Source: an uncultured Clostridia bacterium
Lineage (GTDB): Bacteria > Bacillota > Clostridia > TANB77 > CAG-508
Assembly: GCA_934177725.1 (NCBI GenBank)
Contig: CAKPPO010000016.1
Coordinates: forward strand, 1 to 42,300
Length of the DNA stretch: 42,300 nucleotides
Direction: 5' to 3'
Position 1 is the stretch's first letter; the number at the start of each line of letters is the position of its first letter. This document shows, piece by piece, positions 1 to 7,527 of this stretch. Made by a program: the position numbers and the translations under genes. Below the pieces are notes generated by a model, which saw only the letters and a program-made list of their open reading frames with translations, was not told the DNA's origin and made no database searches.

Positions 1-161
1 CCCTTGAAGTTCAACTCGTTTACTTAATTCGCCTATTTGTTCCCCTTGAAGTTCAACTCGTTTACTTAGTTCGCCTATTTGTTCCCCTTGAAGTTCAACT
101 CGTTTACTTAATTCGCCTATTTGTTCCCCTTGAAGTTCAACTCGTTTACTTAGTTCGCCTA
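1..161 (-). repeat. 42-bp in-frame tandem repeats (3.8 copies visible)
   Basis: Units start at 1, 43, 85 and 127, each 42 bp long. The last unit diverges after about position 161. Units differ almost only at one synonymous leucine codon, which alternates TTA, CTA, TTA, CTA. The true duplication unit is therefore probably 84 bp. The array continues past the left edge. Confidence 0.93.
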
Positions 162-261
162 CTTCTATTCGTAGCTCTTTTAGTTCTTTTCCTTGTTTAT
201 CCACTTTTTCATCTGTACTAGTTACAATTTTAACTATTTTCTCCAATAATTCTCTTTCCAT
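1..261 (-). CDS. Coiled-coil repeat protein, N-terminal part (runs off window)
   Basis: An open frame begins with ATG at 261 and stays open to the window edge, giving 87 residues. A strong AGAGGTGA ribosome binding site lies just upstream, and a promoter sits at 298-325. The first 34 residues are charged and helical (MERELLEKIVKIVTSTDEKV...). The rest is tandem copies of a 14-residue unit, ELSKRVELQGEQIG. That is two heptads, with hydrophobic residues spaced as in a coiled coil. No enzymatic motif or signal peptide is visible. The function is unknown. It could be a structural or tethering coiled coil, or the N-terminus of a longer protein whose C-terminal domain is outside the window. The frame and start are clear; the role is not. 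Confidence 0.75.
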   Translation of the reverse strand, partial: MERELLEKIVKIVTSTDEKVDKQGKELKELRIEVGELSKRVELQGEQIGELSKRVELQGEQIGELSKRVELQGEQIGELSKRVELQG

Positions 262-297
262 TTTTTCACCTCTCTTTCTTTTTATTTTTGTATGGAT

Positions 298-325
298 ATT
301 ATATCATTTAATTTTATATTTACAA
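298..325 (-). promoter_or_regulatory. Sigma-A-type promoter for the coiled-coil gene
   Basis: On the minus strand, TTGTAA (320-325) and a perfect TATAAT (298-303) are separated by 16 bp. This lies about 40 bp upstream of the ATG at 261. Confidence 0.6.
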
Positions 326-445
326 GCATTATTCATAAACTTCCTATTTTTTTACAAAACTTCTTATTTTTCTCACATTTTTATTTATAAATAAGAATTA
401 TCAATATAATTCTGACTATTATATCTTTTTATATAATTAAATAGC

Positions 446-482
446 AAAAGGCCATTTAGTTAATTTTCAAACTAAATGACCC
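446..482 (-). terminator. Intrinsic terminator of smc
   Basis: The arms at 450-461 and 470-481 form a 12-bp stem (one G.U on the minus strand) with an 8-nt loop. A U-rich tail follows on the minus strand, just past the smc stop codon. Confidence 0.85.
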
Positions 483-495
483 TTCATGTTCACTT

Positions 496-3400
496 CTACT
501 TTTGTGATAGTTTCATAGAAAGAAGCTTACTTATACCATTTTCCTCCATTGTTACTCCATAAACTGTGTCCGCTGCTTCCATAGTACCCTTTCTATGAGT
601 AATAACTAAGAATTGTGTTTCTTTACTAAACTTTTTCAAATATTCTGCATATCTGTATACATTAACATCATCTAGTGCTGCTTCAATTTCGTCTAGTATA
701 CAGAATGGTGCAGGATTTATTTTTAATATTGCAAATAATAATGCTATTGCTGTAAATGCTTTTTCACCACCAGATAGAAGCATCATATTTTGAAGTTTCT
801 TTCCTGTTGGTTGTGCTTGAATATCTATTCCACACTCTAATATGTTTGATTCATCTTGTAATATAAGTTCTGCCTTTCCTCCACCAAATAATTCAACAAA
901 TACTTCATTAAAGTTTTTATTTATTATTGCAAATTTTTCTGCAAATTGAGTTTTCATTGTTTCTGTCATTTCTGAAATCATTTTTCTCAATTTAGCACTT
1001 GTATTTTCTAAATCTAGACGTTGTTCACTCATAAAATCATAACGTTCTTTTGTCTTCTTGTATTCTTCAATTGAGTCTACATTTATACTTCCTAAATTTT
1101 TAATTTGATTACGCAAACTATGCACTTGTTTTTGTGCAACTGCTATATTAGTTGGTCTTTCATATTCTTCTGCATTATTAGGAGTTATTTCATACTCTTC
1201 CCAAAGATGATTTACAAGTTGCTCTTTATCTTGCTCTATTTTAGTTTTCTTTACATCTATTTTTACTAGTTGTTCTTTTACATCCTCTAGTATTTTAAAT
1301 TTATCTGTAATATCTTGTTCTAATTTAGCTAATTGCTCATTATTCTTTGTTCTATTTGCTTTTAAATTTTCTACTATTTGAGAACTATTTGAAACTTCTT
1401 GTTTTATCTTTTCTATCTCTTGTTTTGAAGTTTCTATAGAAGTCTCTATTGCATTATTTTCATCTCTAATAGTATTAATTTGAATTTTTTTGTTGTTTAT
1501 ACTTGTGTTACTATTTTCAATATCTTGATTGATTCTTTCTATCATTTCGTCTATTGATATATTACTTTCATCAAATGAAGAAACTGATATTTTTAAATTA
1601 GTAATATCAAAGTTTAAATCATCTATATATGTTTGATTATCTTTATTTGCTTTTGCAAATTCTTCAATTACTATATTTAATTCTTCTATCTCTTTTGTTA
1701 AACTTGCTATTTCATCTTCTTTTTGCTTTTTAACTTCTCTATTTACTTTTTTCTCTTCTTCAATATTTGAAGTCTCTTCTTTTAGCTTATTTAGTCTATT
1801 TTCTGCCTTTTCTATATTTTCTTCTATAGAAACCATTTTTTGTTTTTCAGTTGCATATACAATATCAATTTCTTGCATATTCTTTTCTAATTCTTCTGAT
1901 GTCTTTAAGGTAGTTTCAATTGATTTTTCGTATTTTTGTTTTTCTTCTTCTAACTCTTGTTTTTGTTTTTCTAGCTTTTTAATTTGTTTTTCTAAGTCCT
2001 CAATTTCTCTACCTCTACCTAAAATATTTACTGTTTTAGATATAACACTACCACCAGTAATTGCACCTGTAGGATTAATTAAATCTCCTTTTAATGTTAC
2101 AATTCTAAATTGATAATTGTTCTTTTTAGCTAGAGCAATAGCTGTATTCATATCTTCTACTATAACTGTTCTTCCAAGTAAATTTAATACAATTTGTTCA
2201 TATTTATTTTGATATTTTACTAAATCTGATGCAATTCCTATAACTCCGTCAATTCCATTTTGTTTAATGTTATCTAATTTTCTACCTTTTACAGATGTAA
2301 TTGGTAAGAATGATGCTCTTCCTAAATTTCCATTTCTTAAAAATTCTATTAATTTTTTAGCATCTTCTTCTGTATCTGTAATAATATTTTGAAGTGCAGC
2401 ACCTAGACACATTTCTATTGCTGTTTCATATTCTTTAGGGCTAGATATAATATTTGCTAAAACACCATGCATACCTTTTTTTAAAGTAGCATTTTTTTCG
2501 CATTCTAAAAGTAAATTTTTAACACTTTTTGTGTATCCCTCTTTTTCTTTTTCTGTCTCTATTAAGAATTTAAGTCTAGAATCTTTCATTCTTGTGTCAT
2601 AGATGATATTATTAATTTTATTATCAAATTCTTTTAATTTTGCTGATGCTTTTTCTTTTTCTTCTTTGATTTTTTCTATTTTAGAGACAGCATCATTTCT
2701 TTTTGTCTCAATGTCATAAAATCCTTTAGAAAGTTCTTGCTTTTTCATACGAGCACTATCTAACTCAGAAATTGCAGTTTGAATCTCTTGTTTTATAGTT
2801 TTTTGTCTTTTTTCTAAGTTTTCAAAGTTAATATCTTGTGTATTAATTTCAGATGCTACTTCATATTTTTTATCTACGTCTTGCTCAACTTTTTGCTTTT
2901 TAGCTTCTATTTCTAATTCTTTTGAAGTTAATTTTTTAGTTATTTCTTCTAACTGTGCTTGTTTTTCTGCAAGTTCTTTTTCAAATTTTTCTCTATTTTG
3001 ATTTAGTCCTACTTTTTTATCTTGTTTTTGTTTTTTCTCTTCTTCTAATTCTTTTATTTTTTCTGTTATTTCGTCTATTTCTTTTTCAAAACGTTCTGCA
3101 TTTTGCTCATTATTTACTTTTCTTTCTTGCATAACATTAATATCAGAATTAATTTTTTCAATTTTATTTGAACTTTCAAAACTGATATTTTGCATTTGTT
3201 CTATTTTTTCTGTTATTTCATCTACTTGTGTTTTTAGCTCTTCTTTCAATTGTTTTACTTTTTCAAACTTCTCATTTTCTTCATCATATTGATTTTTGAA
3301 TATCTCTTCATCTTTTATAATTTCTTCTAATTTTGTTTTATATGTTTCTATATTATATAAAAATAAGCCTACTTCAATACCTTTTAATTCTTCTCTTAAA

Positions 3401-4050
3401 TCTAAAAATTTCTTTGCCTTTTCAGATTGAATTTTTAGTGGTTCTATGTTTCCCTCTATTTCGGCTAAAATATCATTTATACGAAGTAAATTTAATTTAG
3501 TTTGTTCTAATTTTTTCTCAGATTCTTGTTTTCTTGTTCTATATTTTACAATTCCCGCAGCCTCTTCAAAAATACGACGTCTATCTTCAGATTTGTTACT
3601 TAATATTTCATCTATTTTACCTTGCCCAATTATAGAATATCCATCTTTTCCAATACCTGTATCCATGAATAATTCCAATATATCTTTTAATCTACAAGGA
3701 GTCTTATTTATAAAGTATCCTGTTTCACCACTTCTATAAATTTTTCTTGTAACAGTTACTTCATTATATTCAATAGGAAGTTTTCCATCTGAATTGTCTA
3801 TTACTATAGATGCTTCTGCAAAACCTAATGATTTTCTATTTTGTGTTCCAGCAAAAATAATATCAGAAGAAGTAGCACCTCTTAGAGATTTCATGCTTTG
3901 TTCCCCTAATACCCATCTAATACTATCTGATATGTTGCTTTTTCCAGATCCATTTGGTCCAATTACAGCAGTGATTCCCGGTTTGAATTCTAATACTGTT
4001 TTGTCTGCAAAAGATTTAAATCCTTGTAGTTCTAGTCTTTTTAAATACAT
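496..4050 (-). CDS. smc: Chromosome segregation ATPase SMC
   Basis: This is the SMC subunit of the bacterial condensin, an ABC-type ATPase that compacts and segregates chromosomes with ScpA and ScpB. Near the N-terminus is the Walker A motif GPNGSGKSN. Two long Lys/Glu-rich coiled-coil arms flank a hinge around residues 520-660 (GVLANIISS...). The C-terminus has the signature LLSGGEKAFTA, Walker B (FCILDEIEAALDD) and the D-loop. At about 1184 residues the length is normal for the family. The frame also opens at a GTG (4059), but that codon overlaps the AAGGG ribosome binding site, so the ATG at 4050 (MYLKRLELQGF) is the better start. The usual neighbours rnc and ftsY are absent. The gene stands alone, divergent from the HD-GYP gene and closed by its own terminator. 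Confidence 0.97.
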   Translation of the reverse strand: MYLKRLELQGFKSFADKTVLEFKPGITAVIGPNGSGKSNISDSIRWVLGEQSMKSLRGATSSDIIFAGTQNRKSLGFAEASIVIDNSDGKLPIEYNEVTVTRKIYRSGETGYFINKTPCRLKDILELFMDTGIGKDGYSIIGQGKIDEILSNKSEDRRRIFEEAAGIVKYRTRKQESEKKLEQTKLNLLRINDILAEIEGNIEPLKIQSEKAKKFLDLREELKGIEVGLFLYNIETYKTKLEEIIKDEEIFKNQYDEENEKFEKVKQLKEELKTQVDEITEKIEQMQNISFESSNKIEKINSDINVMQERKVNNEQNAERFEKEIDEITEKIKELEEEKKQKQDKKVGLNQNREKFEKELAEKQAQLEEITKKLTSKELEIEAKKQKVEQDVDKKYEVASEINTQDINFENLEKRQKTIKQEIQTAISELDSARMKKQELSKGFYDIETKRNDAVSKIEKIKEEKEKASAKLKEFDNKINNIIYDTRMKDSRLKFLIETEKEKEGYTKSVKNLLLECEKNATLKKGMHGVLANIISSPKEYETAIEMCLGAALQNIITDTEEDAKKLIEFLRNGNLGRASFLPITSVKGRKLDNIKQNGIDGVIGIASDLVKYQNKYEQIVLNLLGRTVIVEDMNTAIALAKKNNYQFRIVTLKGDLINPTGAITGGSVISKTVNILGRGREIEDLEKQIKKLEKQKQELEEEKQKYEKSIETTLKTSEELEKNMQEIDIVYATEKQKMVSIEENIEKAENRLNKLKEETSNIEEEKKVNREVKKQKEDEIASLTKEIEELNIVIEEFAKANKDNQTYIDDLNFDITNLKISVSSFDESNISIDEMIERINQDIENSNTSINNKKIQINTIRDENNAIETSIETSKQEIEKIKQEVSNSSQIVENLKANRTKNNEQLAKLEQDITDKFKILEDVKEQLVKIDVKKTKIEQDKEQLVNHLWEEYEITPNNAEEYERPTNIAVAQKQVHSLRNQIKNLGSINVDSIEEYKKTKERYDFMSEQRLDLENTSAKLRKMISEMTETMKTQFAEKFAIINKNFNEVFVELFGGGKAELILQDESNILECGIDIQAQPTGKKLQNMMLLSGGEKAFTAIALLFAILKINPAPFCILDEIEAALDDVNVYRYAEYLKKFSKETQFLVITHRKGTMEAADTVYGVTMEENGISKLLSMKLSQK

Positions 4051-4088
4051 TTTTTTCACCCTTACTTGCTTTTTATAAATTTCGCTAT

Positions 4089-4120
4089 AATATGCTAAAA
4101 TTATATATTTTTAGCATATT
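4089..4120. repeat. 12-bp perfect inverted repeat in the smc/HD-GYP divergent spacer
   Basis: AATATGCTAAAA (4089-4100) and its exact reverse complement (4109-4120) are separated by 8 bp. The repeat lies between the divergent smc and HD-GYP starts, upstream of the HD-GYP -35. It could be an operator for a dimeric regulator or a weak plus-strand terminator (TTTG follows). No regulator is recognised. Confidence 0.6.
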
Positions 4121-4145
4121 TTTGTCAAGTTTCTTTTTCTTCTTA

Positions 4146-4174
4146 TTGCATTATATTTTTTGATGTGTTAATAT
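4146..4174 (+). promoter_or_regulatory. Promoter for the HD-GYP gene
   Basis: TTGCAT (4146-4151) and TAATAT (4169-4174) are spaced by 17 bp. The AAAGGGG ribosome binding site and the ATG at 4207 follow. Confidence 0.55.
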
Positions 4175-4206
4175 GTATTTAGTATTTATATAAAGGGGTC
4201 TAATAA

Positions 4207-5151
4207 ATGAATAATGGAAAAATAGATTTTTATAGTTCAACCAATTTAAAATCATATAACTTAGATGATGTGATGAAATACCAGTTGTCAATGCTTGATA
4301 GGCTAGATGTATTTACAAGACGACATAGTGAAAATGTAGCTAACTTAGTATGCCGTATTTGTGAATATTTACATTGTAAAAAATACTTTACTATTCATGC
4401 TACAATTTGTGGCTATTTACACGACATTGGAAAATTATTTATACCACCTGAAATATTAAATAAACCTGGAAGTCTAACTGATGAAGAATATGAGGTAATA
4501 AAAACACATACTACTTTAGGTTATGAAATGTGTATGAAAGATATAAAATTAAGACCTTATGCAGAAGGTCCTTTGTATCATCATGAGGCATTAAATGGAA
4601 CTGGATATCCTCAAGGTTTAACAAAAGATGATATTCCATATGTTGCTCAAATTATACGTGTTGCAGATGAATATGATGCAATTGTTACTAAAAGACAATA
4701 TACTACTCACATTAATATTTCCAAAACATTAAGAGAATTAATGCATGATGCTAGACCAACAGATTATATGAAAACAGTAGCTTTAGATTCATTAAAGCAA
4801 AATTATAGTGTAGGCAAAATTAATAGTAAGGCCTTAAAGGCTCTATTTAAAGTTGTTATAGATGATACTTTATACGAAATAAGTTGTGTAATGGACTACA
4901 TCAAGTATTTAAAAGAACAAGTAAAACGTTTAGAAGAAATACAGAAATATGATATGAAAAGCCAAAAAGCAAGAAAAGATAAGGAAAAAGAATATTATAG
5001 AGAAGGAATGCGAATGTTATTCCAAAGTGGTGAAAATTTTGATAATTATGAACAAGTTTTATCTGAATATCACCAAGCAATTATTACTCGTGAAGATGTA
5101 AAAGCAAAATTGTACAATGAAATTGATATTATAAAAAAATTGAAAATTTAA
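4207..5151 (+). CDS. HD-GYP domain protein, probable cyclic-di-GMP phosphodiesterase
   Basis: HD-GYP proteins hydrolyse cyclic di-GMP, and some act on related cyclic dinucleotides. The metal-binding pattern is intact: H40, HDIGK at 72-76, H101, the HHE pair at 125-127, NGTGYP ending at residue 135, and D154 in RVADEYDA. This canonical set suggests an active enzyme. The first 30 residues carry no recognisable sensor domain and there is no membrane segment, so the protein is probably cytoplasmic. After the catalytic domain come about 100 residues of charged helix (KYLKEQVKRLEEIQ...), possibly for dimerisation or partner binding. It is monocistronic, with its own promoter and an AAAGGGG ribosome binding site. 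The long palindrome at 5155-5325 lies directly after the stop and may serve as its terminator. No GGDEF cyclase is in the window. Confidence 0.9.
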   Translation: MNNGKIDFYSSTNLKSYNLDDVMKYQLSMLDRLDVFTRRHSENVANLVCRICEYLHCKKYFTIHATICGYLHDIGKLFIPPEILNKPGSLTDEEYEVIKTHTTLGYEMCMKDIKLRPYAEGPLYHHEALNGTGYPQGLTKDDIPYVAQIIRVADEYDAIVTKRQYTTHINISKTLRELMHDARPTDYMKTVALDSLKQNYSVGKINSKALKALFKVVIDDTLYEISCVMDYIKYLKEQVKRLEEIQKYDMKSQKARKDKEKEYYREGMRMLFQSGENFDNYEQVLSEYHQAIITREDVKAKLYNEIDIIKKLKI

Positions 5152-5154
5152 GCT

Positions 5155-5325
5155 CCAAAGGGGACGTTTCCTAAAGGTTAATCTGTCCCTTTTGGAATAC
5201 TTATTTAAAGTCAAATATAAGAGTATATATTATTTGAAATACTGCAGTATAAAAATATTATATATACTCTTAATTTATTTTGTACCAAAAGGGACAGATT
5301 AACCTTTAGGAAACGTCCCCTTTGG
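5155..5325. repeat. REPIN-like palindromic element A (41-bp perfect inverted ends)
   Basis: Positions 5155-5195 and 5285-5325 are perfect 41-bp reverse complements. Each arm is itself a hairpin: CCAAAGGGGAC pairs with GTCCCTTTTGG, with one mismatch. Between the arms lies a second inverted repeat, (T)AAGAGTATATAT against its complement, around a central 12-bp palindrome with CTGCAG at 5239-5250. Two REP-like hairpins in opposite orientation around a spacer match the architecture of REPIN/BIME elements. It fills the gap between two convergent genes and may act as a bidirectional terminator. The mobilising enzyme, for example an IS200-like Y1 (RAYT) transposase, is not in the window. Confidence 0.88.
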
Positions 5326-5329
5326 TAAT

Positions 5330-5677
5330 TTAATCTAATCCGAAACTTACACCTAAAGCATTATTAATTTTATTCATTACTGTATCATCATTAATATGAC
5401 CTATTTTCTCTTTTAGCCTACTTTTATCTATTGTTCTTATTTGTTCTGCAAGAACTACTGAATCTGCCTTTAATCCACTATTTTCTATTGCTAATTCTAT
5501 ATGAGTTGGCAATTTATTTTTCCCAGTTTGTGAGGTAATTGCAGCAGCAATTACTGTTGGACTATGCTTATTTCCTATATCATTTTGAATAATAACAACT
5601 GGTCTTATTCCACCTTGTTCAGAACCTACAACTGGACTTAAATCTGCATAAAACATATCTCCTCTTCTTATCATCAT
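5330..5677 (-). CDS. ndoA: EndoA/MazF-family endoribonuclease toxin
   Basis: This is a type II toxin of the MazF/PemK fold that cleaves single-stranded mRNA at short motifs. At 115 residues it has full family length. The family core is visible: RRGDMFYADLSPVVGSEQGG, RPVVIIQND, TVIAAAITSQ and VVLAEQIRTIDKSRL. The start is one of two adjacent ATGs (5677 or 5674) behind GGGAG. The usual partner gene, a small ribbon-helix-helix antitoxin (NdoAI/MazE) directly upstream, is missing: only about 70 bp separate it from the GerS-like gene. Either the antitoxin is elsewhere or the toxin is an orphan. In C. difficile, from memory, gerS-alr-ndoAI-ndoA are neighbours, so this looks like a shortened version of that locus. 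Confidence 0.92.
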   Translation of the reverse strand: MMIRRGDMFYADLSPVVGSEQGGIRPVVIIQNDIGNKHSPTVIAAAITSQTGKNKLPTHIELAIENSGLKADSVVLAEQIRTIDKSRLKEKIGHINDDTVMNKINNALGVSFGLD

Positions 5678-5748
5678 TTGTCTATCACTCCCACTATTTT
5701 TCCGTATCGAAAGTTCTTTTAAGATATATTTTAAATATTAATAAATAT

Positions 5749-6357
5749 TTAAGAGATTGTTATCTCAGTATATAATATGTAGACTAGCATCTTTTTGTTA
5801 ATATCTTCTATTTGCATTTTAGTAGGTTTTCCTGTTTTCTTATCTATATATAATTTTTTATAAGTATTATATGGATTCTCTGTATTACTTACTTCTAATA
5901 TTATTTCATTTTCTTTACTATTTACTTTTTTATTACTACTTTCTTTAAATTCTTCTATAAAAGAGTTTAGCCATAATCTGTTTTCTACAACATATTGATA
6001 ATTTTGAAAAGTAGTTTCTAAATTTAGTTTATTGTTTCTAATTTTCAAGTTCGTTCCGTCATATTCGGTTATTACTCCTGCTATATTTTCTGGCTCTAAT
6101 ACTTCCTGCGTGGATTTTTCATTTTCTACTTTTTGACTTACAACATATTTGGTTGTATTTTTATTTGTCTCAATACTAACATCTAATTTCGCACTATAAG
6201 ATTTAATATTTAAAATAGAATCTACAATTTGTTCTTCCGATTTGTTAATTATAGTGTTTCCAACTTTTCCATTTTTATAATATAAAATCAAAAAAATTGA
6301 AACTAAAATGATAATTAAAATTATACTAAAAATTACTATTAGCTTTTTCGCATTCAT
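5749..6357 (-). CDS. Membrane-anchored LolA-like protein, possible GerS relative
   Basis: The protein has 202 residues. Residues 4-27 are an uncharged membrane segment (LIVIFSIILIIILVSIFLILYY), and the rest lies outside the membrane. The outer part reads like the LolA/LppX-type beta fold, with a helix (SEEQIVDSILNIKSYSAKLDV), then alternating strands and the typical end phrase LYIDKKTGKPTKMQIED. In C. difficile such a protein, GerS, works with the amidase CwlD to make cortex muramic-delta-lactam. Position next to ndoA and the presence of cwlD in this window favour a GerS relative. There is no lipobox cysteine, so unlike GerS it would be held by a membrane helix. The fold assignment is moderately sure and the function is inference. 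Confidence 0.5.
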   Translation of the reverse strand: MNAKKLIVIFSIILIIILVSIFLILYYKNGKVGNTIINKSEEQIVDSILNIKSYSAKLDVSIETNKNTTKYVVSQKVENEKSTQEVLEPENIAGVITEYDGTNLKIRNNKLNLETTFQNYQYVVENRLWLNSFIEEFKESSNKKVNSKENEIILEVSNTENPYNTYKKLYIDKKTGKPTKMQIEDINKKMLVYILYTEITIS

Positions 6358-6449
6358 ATAATTCCTCTCTTTCTATAAAAAATTTCAAAATTTTTAATAT
6401 TATTTTGCATAAGAAAATTATCTTTTATCAAATAACTTTCATACAATAA

Positions 6450-6478
6450 TAAAAAAAATAGGTATTTATTTACCTATT
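6450..6478 (-). terminator. Intrinsic terminator after dusB
   Basis: AATAGGTA (6457-6464) and TACCTATT (6471-6478) form an 8-bp stem with a 6-nt loop. A run of at least seven U follows on the minus strand. It ends the minD-minE-rodA-dusB unit. Confidence 0.85.
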
Positions 6479-6495
6479 CTTTTTTATTATATTCT

Positions 6496-7464
6496 TTACA
6501 TATTAAAGTATTCTTTTAGACAAGTTTCTAATTCTTTTTTAGTTTCAATTTTATTAATTTTTTCTCTTAGTGTAGTTGCATTTGGCATATTTTTAATATA
6601 TGCTGACATATGCTTTCTCAATTCTTTAATTCCAACTACTTCACCTTTTTCTTCTACTTCCCACTCTATATGTTTTAAAATTGTTTGTAATCTTTCCTCT
6701 CTAGATATTTCTTTTGTCTCTTCTCCTTTTAAGTACGAAATTATTTCTCCAAAAATCCATGGATTGCCTACACTTGCTCTACCTATCATTATTCCATCTA
6801 CTCCGGTTTGTTTAAACATTTCAAGAGCGTCTTCTTTACTTTTTATATCTCCATTTCCTATAACAGGAATACTAACTGCTTGTTTTACCTTTTTTATAAT
6901 CTCCCAGTCTGCTTTTCCTGAATAAAACTCTTCTCTAGTTCTTCCATGAATTATAATAGCAGATGCTCCCATCTTCTCTATTATTTTTGCTGCTTCAACT
7001 GCTACTATATTTTCTTCATTCCACCCTTTTCTCATTTTTACTGTGACAGGAACTGTTGACTTTTCTACTACTTCTTTTACAATTTTTCCTATTAATTCTA
7101 AGTCTAATAACAATCTACTTCCATCACCATTTTTCACAACTTTTGGTGCTGGACATCCCATATTTATATCTACAATATCCGCTAACTTTGAAACATATTC
7201 TGCTGCATACCCCATAGTTTCTACATCGCTTCCAAAGATTTGCATAGATATAGGTCTTTTTTCTTCTTTTGTATCTAATAATAATTTTGTTTTGTCATCT
7301 TTATAATACAAACCTTTACTGCTTACCATTTCTGTGCATACTAAACCAGCTCCATATTCTTTGCAAACTCTTCTAAACGCTTTATCTGTTATTCCGGCCA
7401 TTGGAGCTAAAATAATATTATTTTCAATTGTTACATTTCCTATTTTCAATTCTTTTAAGTACAT
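6496..7464 (-). CDS. dusB: tRNA-dihydrouridine synthase DusB
   Basis: This FMN- and NADPH-dependent enzyme reduces uridines in the tRNA D-loop. The 322-residue TIM barrel starts with the flavin-binding phrase IILAPMAGITDKAFR. The Dus signature follows (VDINMGCPAPKVVKNGDGS), with its catalytic cysteine. Then come the substrate/FMN motifs VTVKMRKGW, IIHGRTREE, PVIGNGDI and GIMIGRASVGNPWIF. The C-terminal helical domain (RKHMSAYIKNMP...) is present, so the gene is full length. It is the last gene of the rodA cluster, 63 bp after rodA, with a hairpin in between (7485-7517) and a terminator after it. DusB next to other housekeeping genes is common in Bacillota. Confidence 0.96.
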   Translation of the reverse strand: MYLKELKIGNVTIENNIILAPMAGITDKAFRRVCKEYGAGLVCTEMVSSKGLYYKDDKTKLLLDTKEEKRPISMQIFGSDVETMGYAAEYVSKLADIVDINMGCPAPKVVKNGDGSRLLLDLELIGKIVKEVVEKSTVPVTVKMRKGWNEENIVAVEAAKIIEKMGASAIIIHGRTREEFYSGKADWEIIKKVKQAVSIPVIGNGDIKSKEDALEMFKQTGVDGIMIGRASVGNPWIFGEIISYLKGEETKEISREERLQTILKHIEWEVEEKGEVVGIKELRKHMSAYIKNMPNATTLREKINKIETKKELETCLKEYFNM

Positions 7465-7484
7465 GTATTTTCCTCTTTATCTAC

Positions 7485-7517
7485 AAGAAGAACATGTTAA
7501 TTTTTCATGTTCTTCTT
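7485..7517 (-). other. Intercistronic hairpin between rodA and dusB
   Basis: A 12-bp perfect stem (AAGAAGAACATG and its complement) has a 9-nt loop. On the minus strand no U-run follows, so it is unlikely to terminate. It is better seen as an mRNA-processing or stability element that lets dusB be expressed at a different level from rodA. Confidence 0.55.
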
Positions 7518-7527
7518 TATTTATATT

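Noticed and set aside
1..161. Possible CRISPR array
   Set aside because: The repeats follow directly without spacers and form an open coding frame with synonymous changes.
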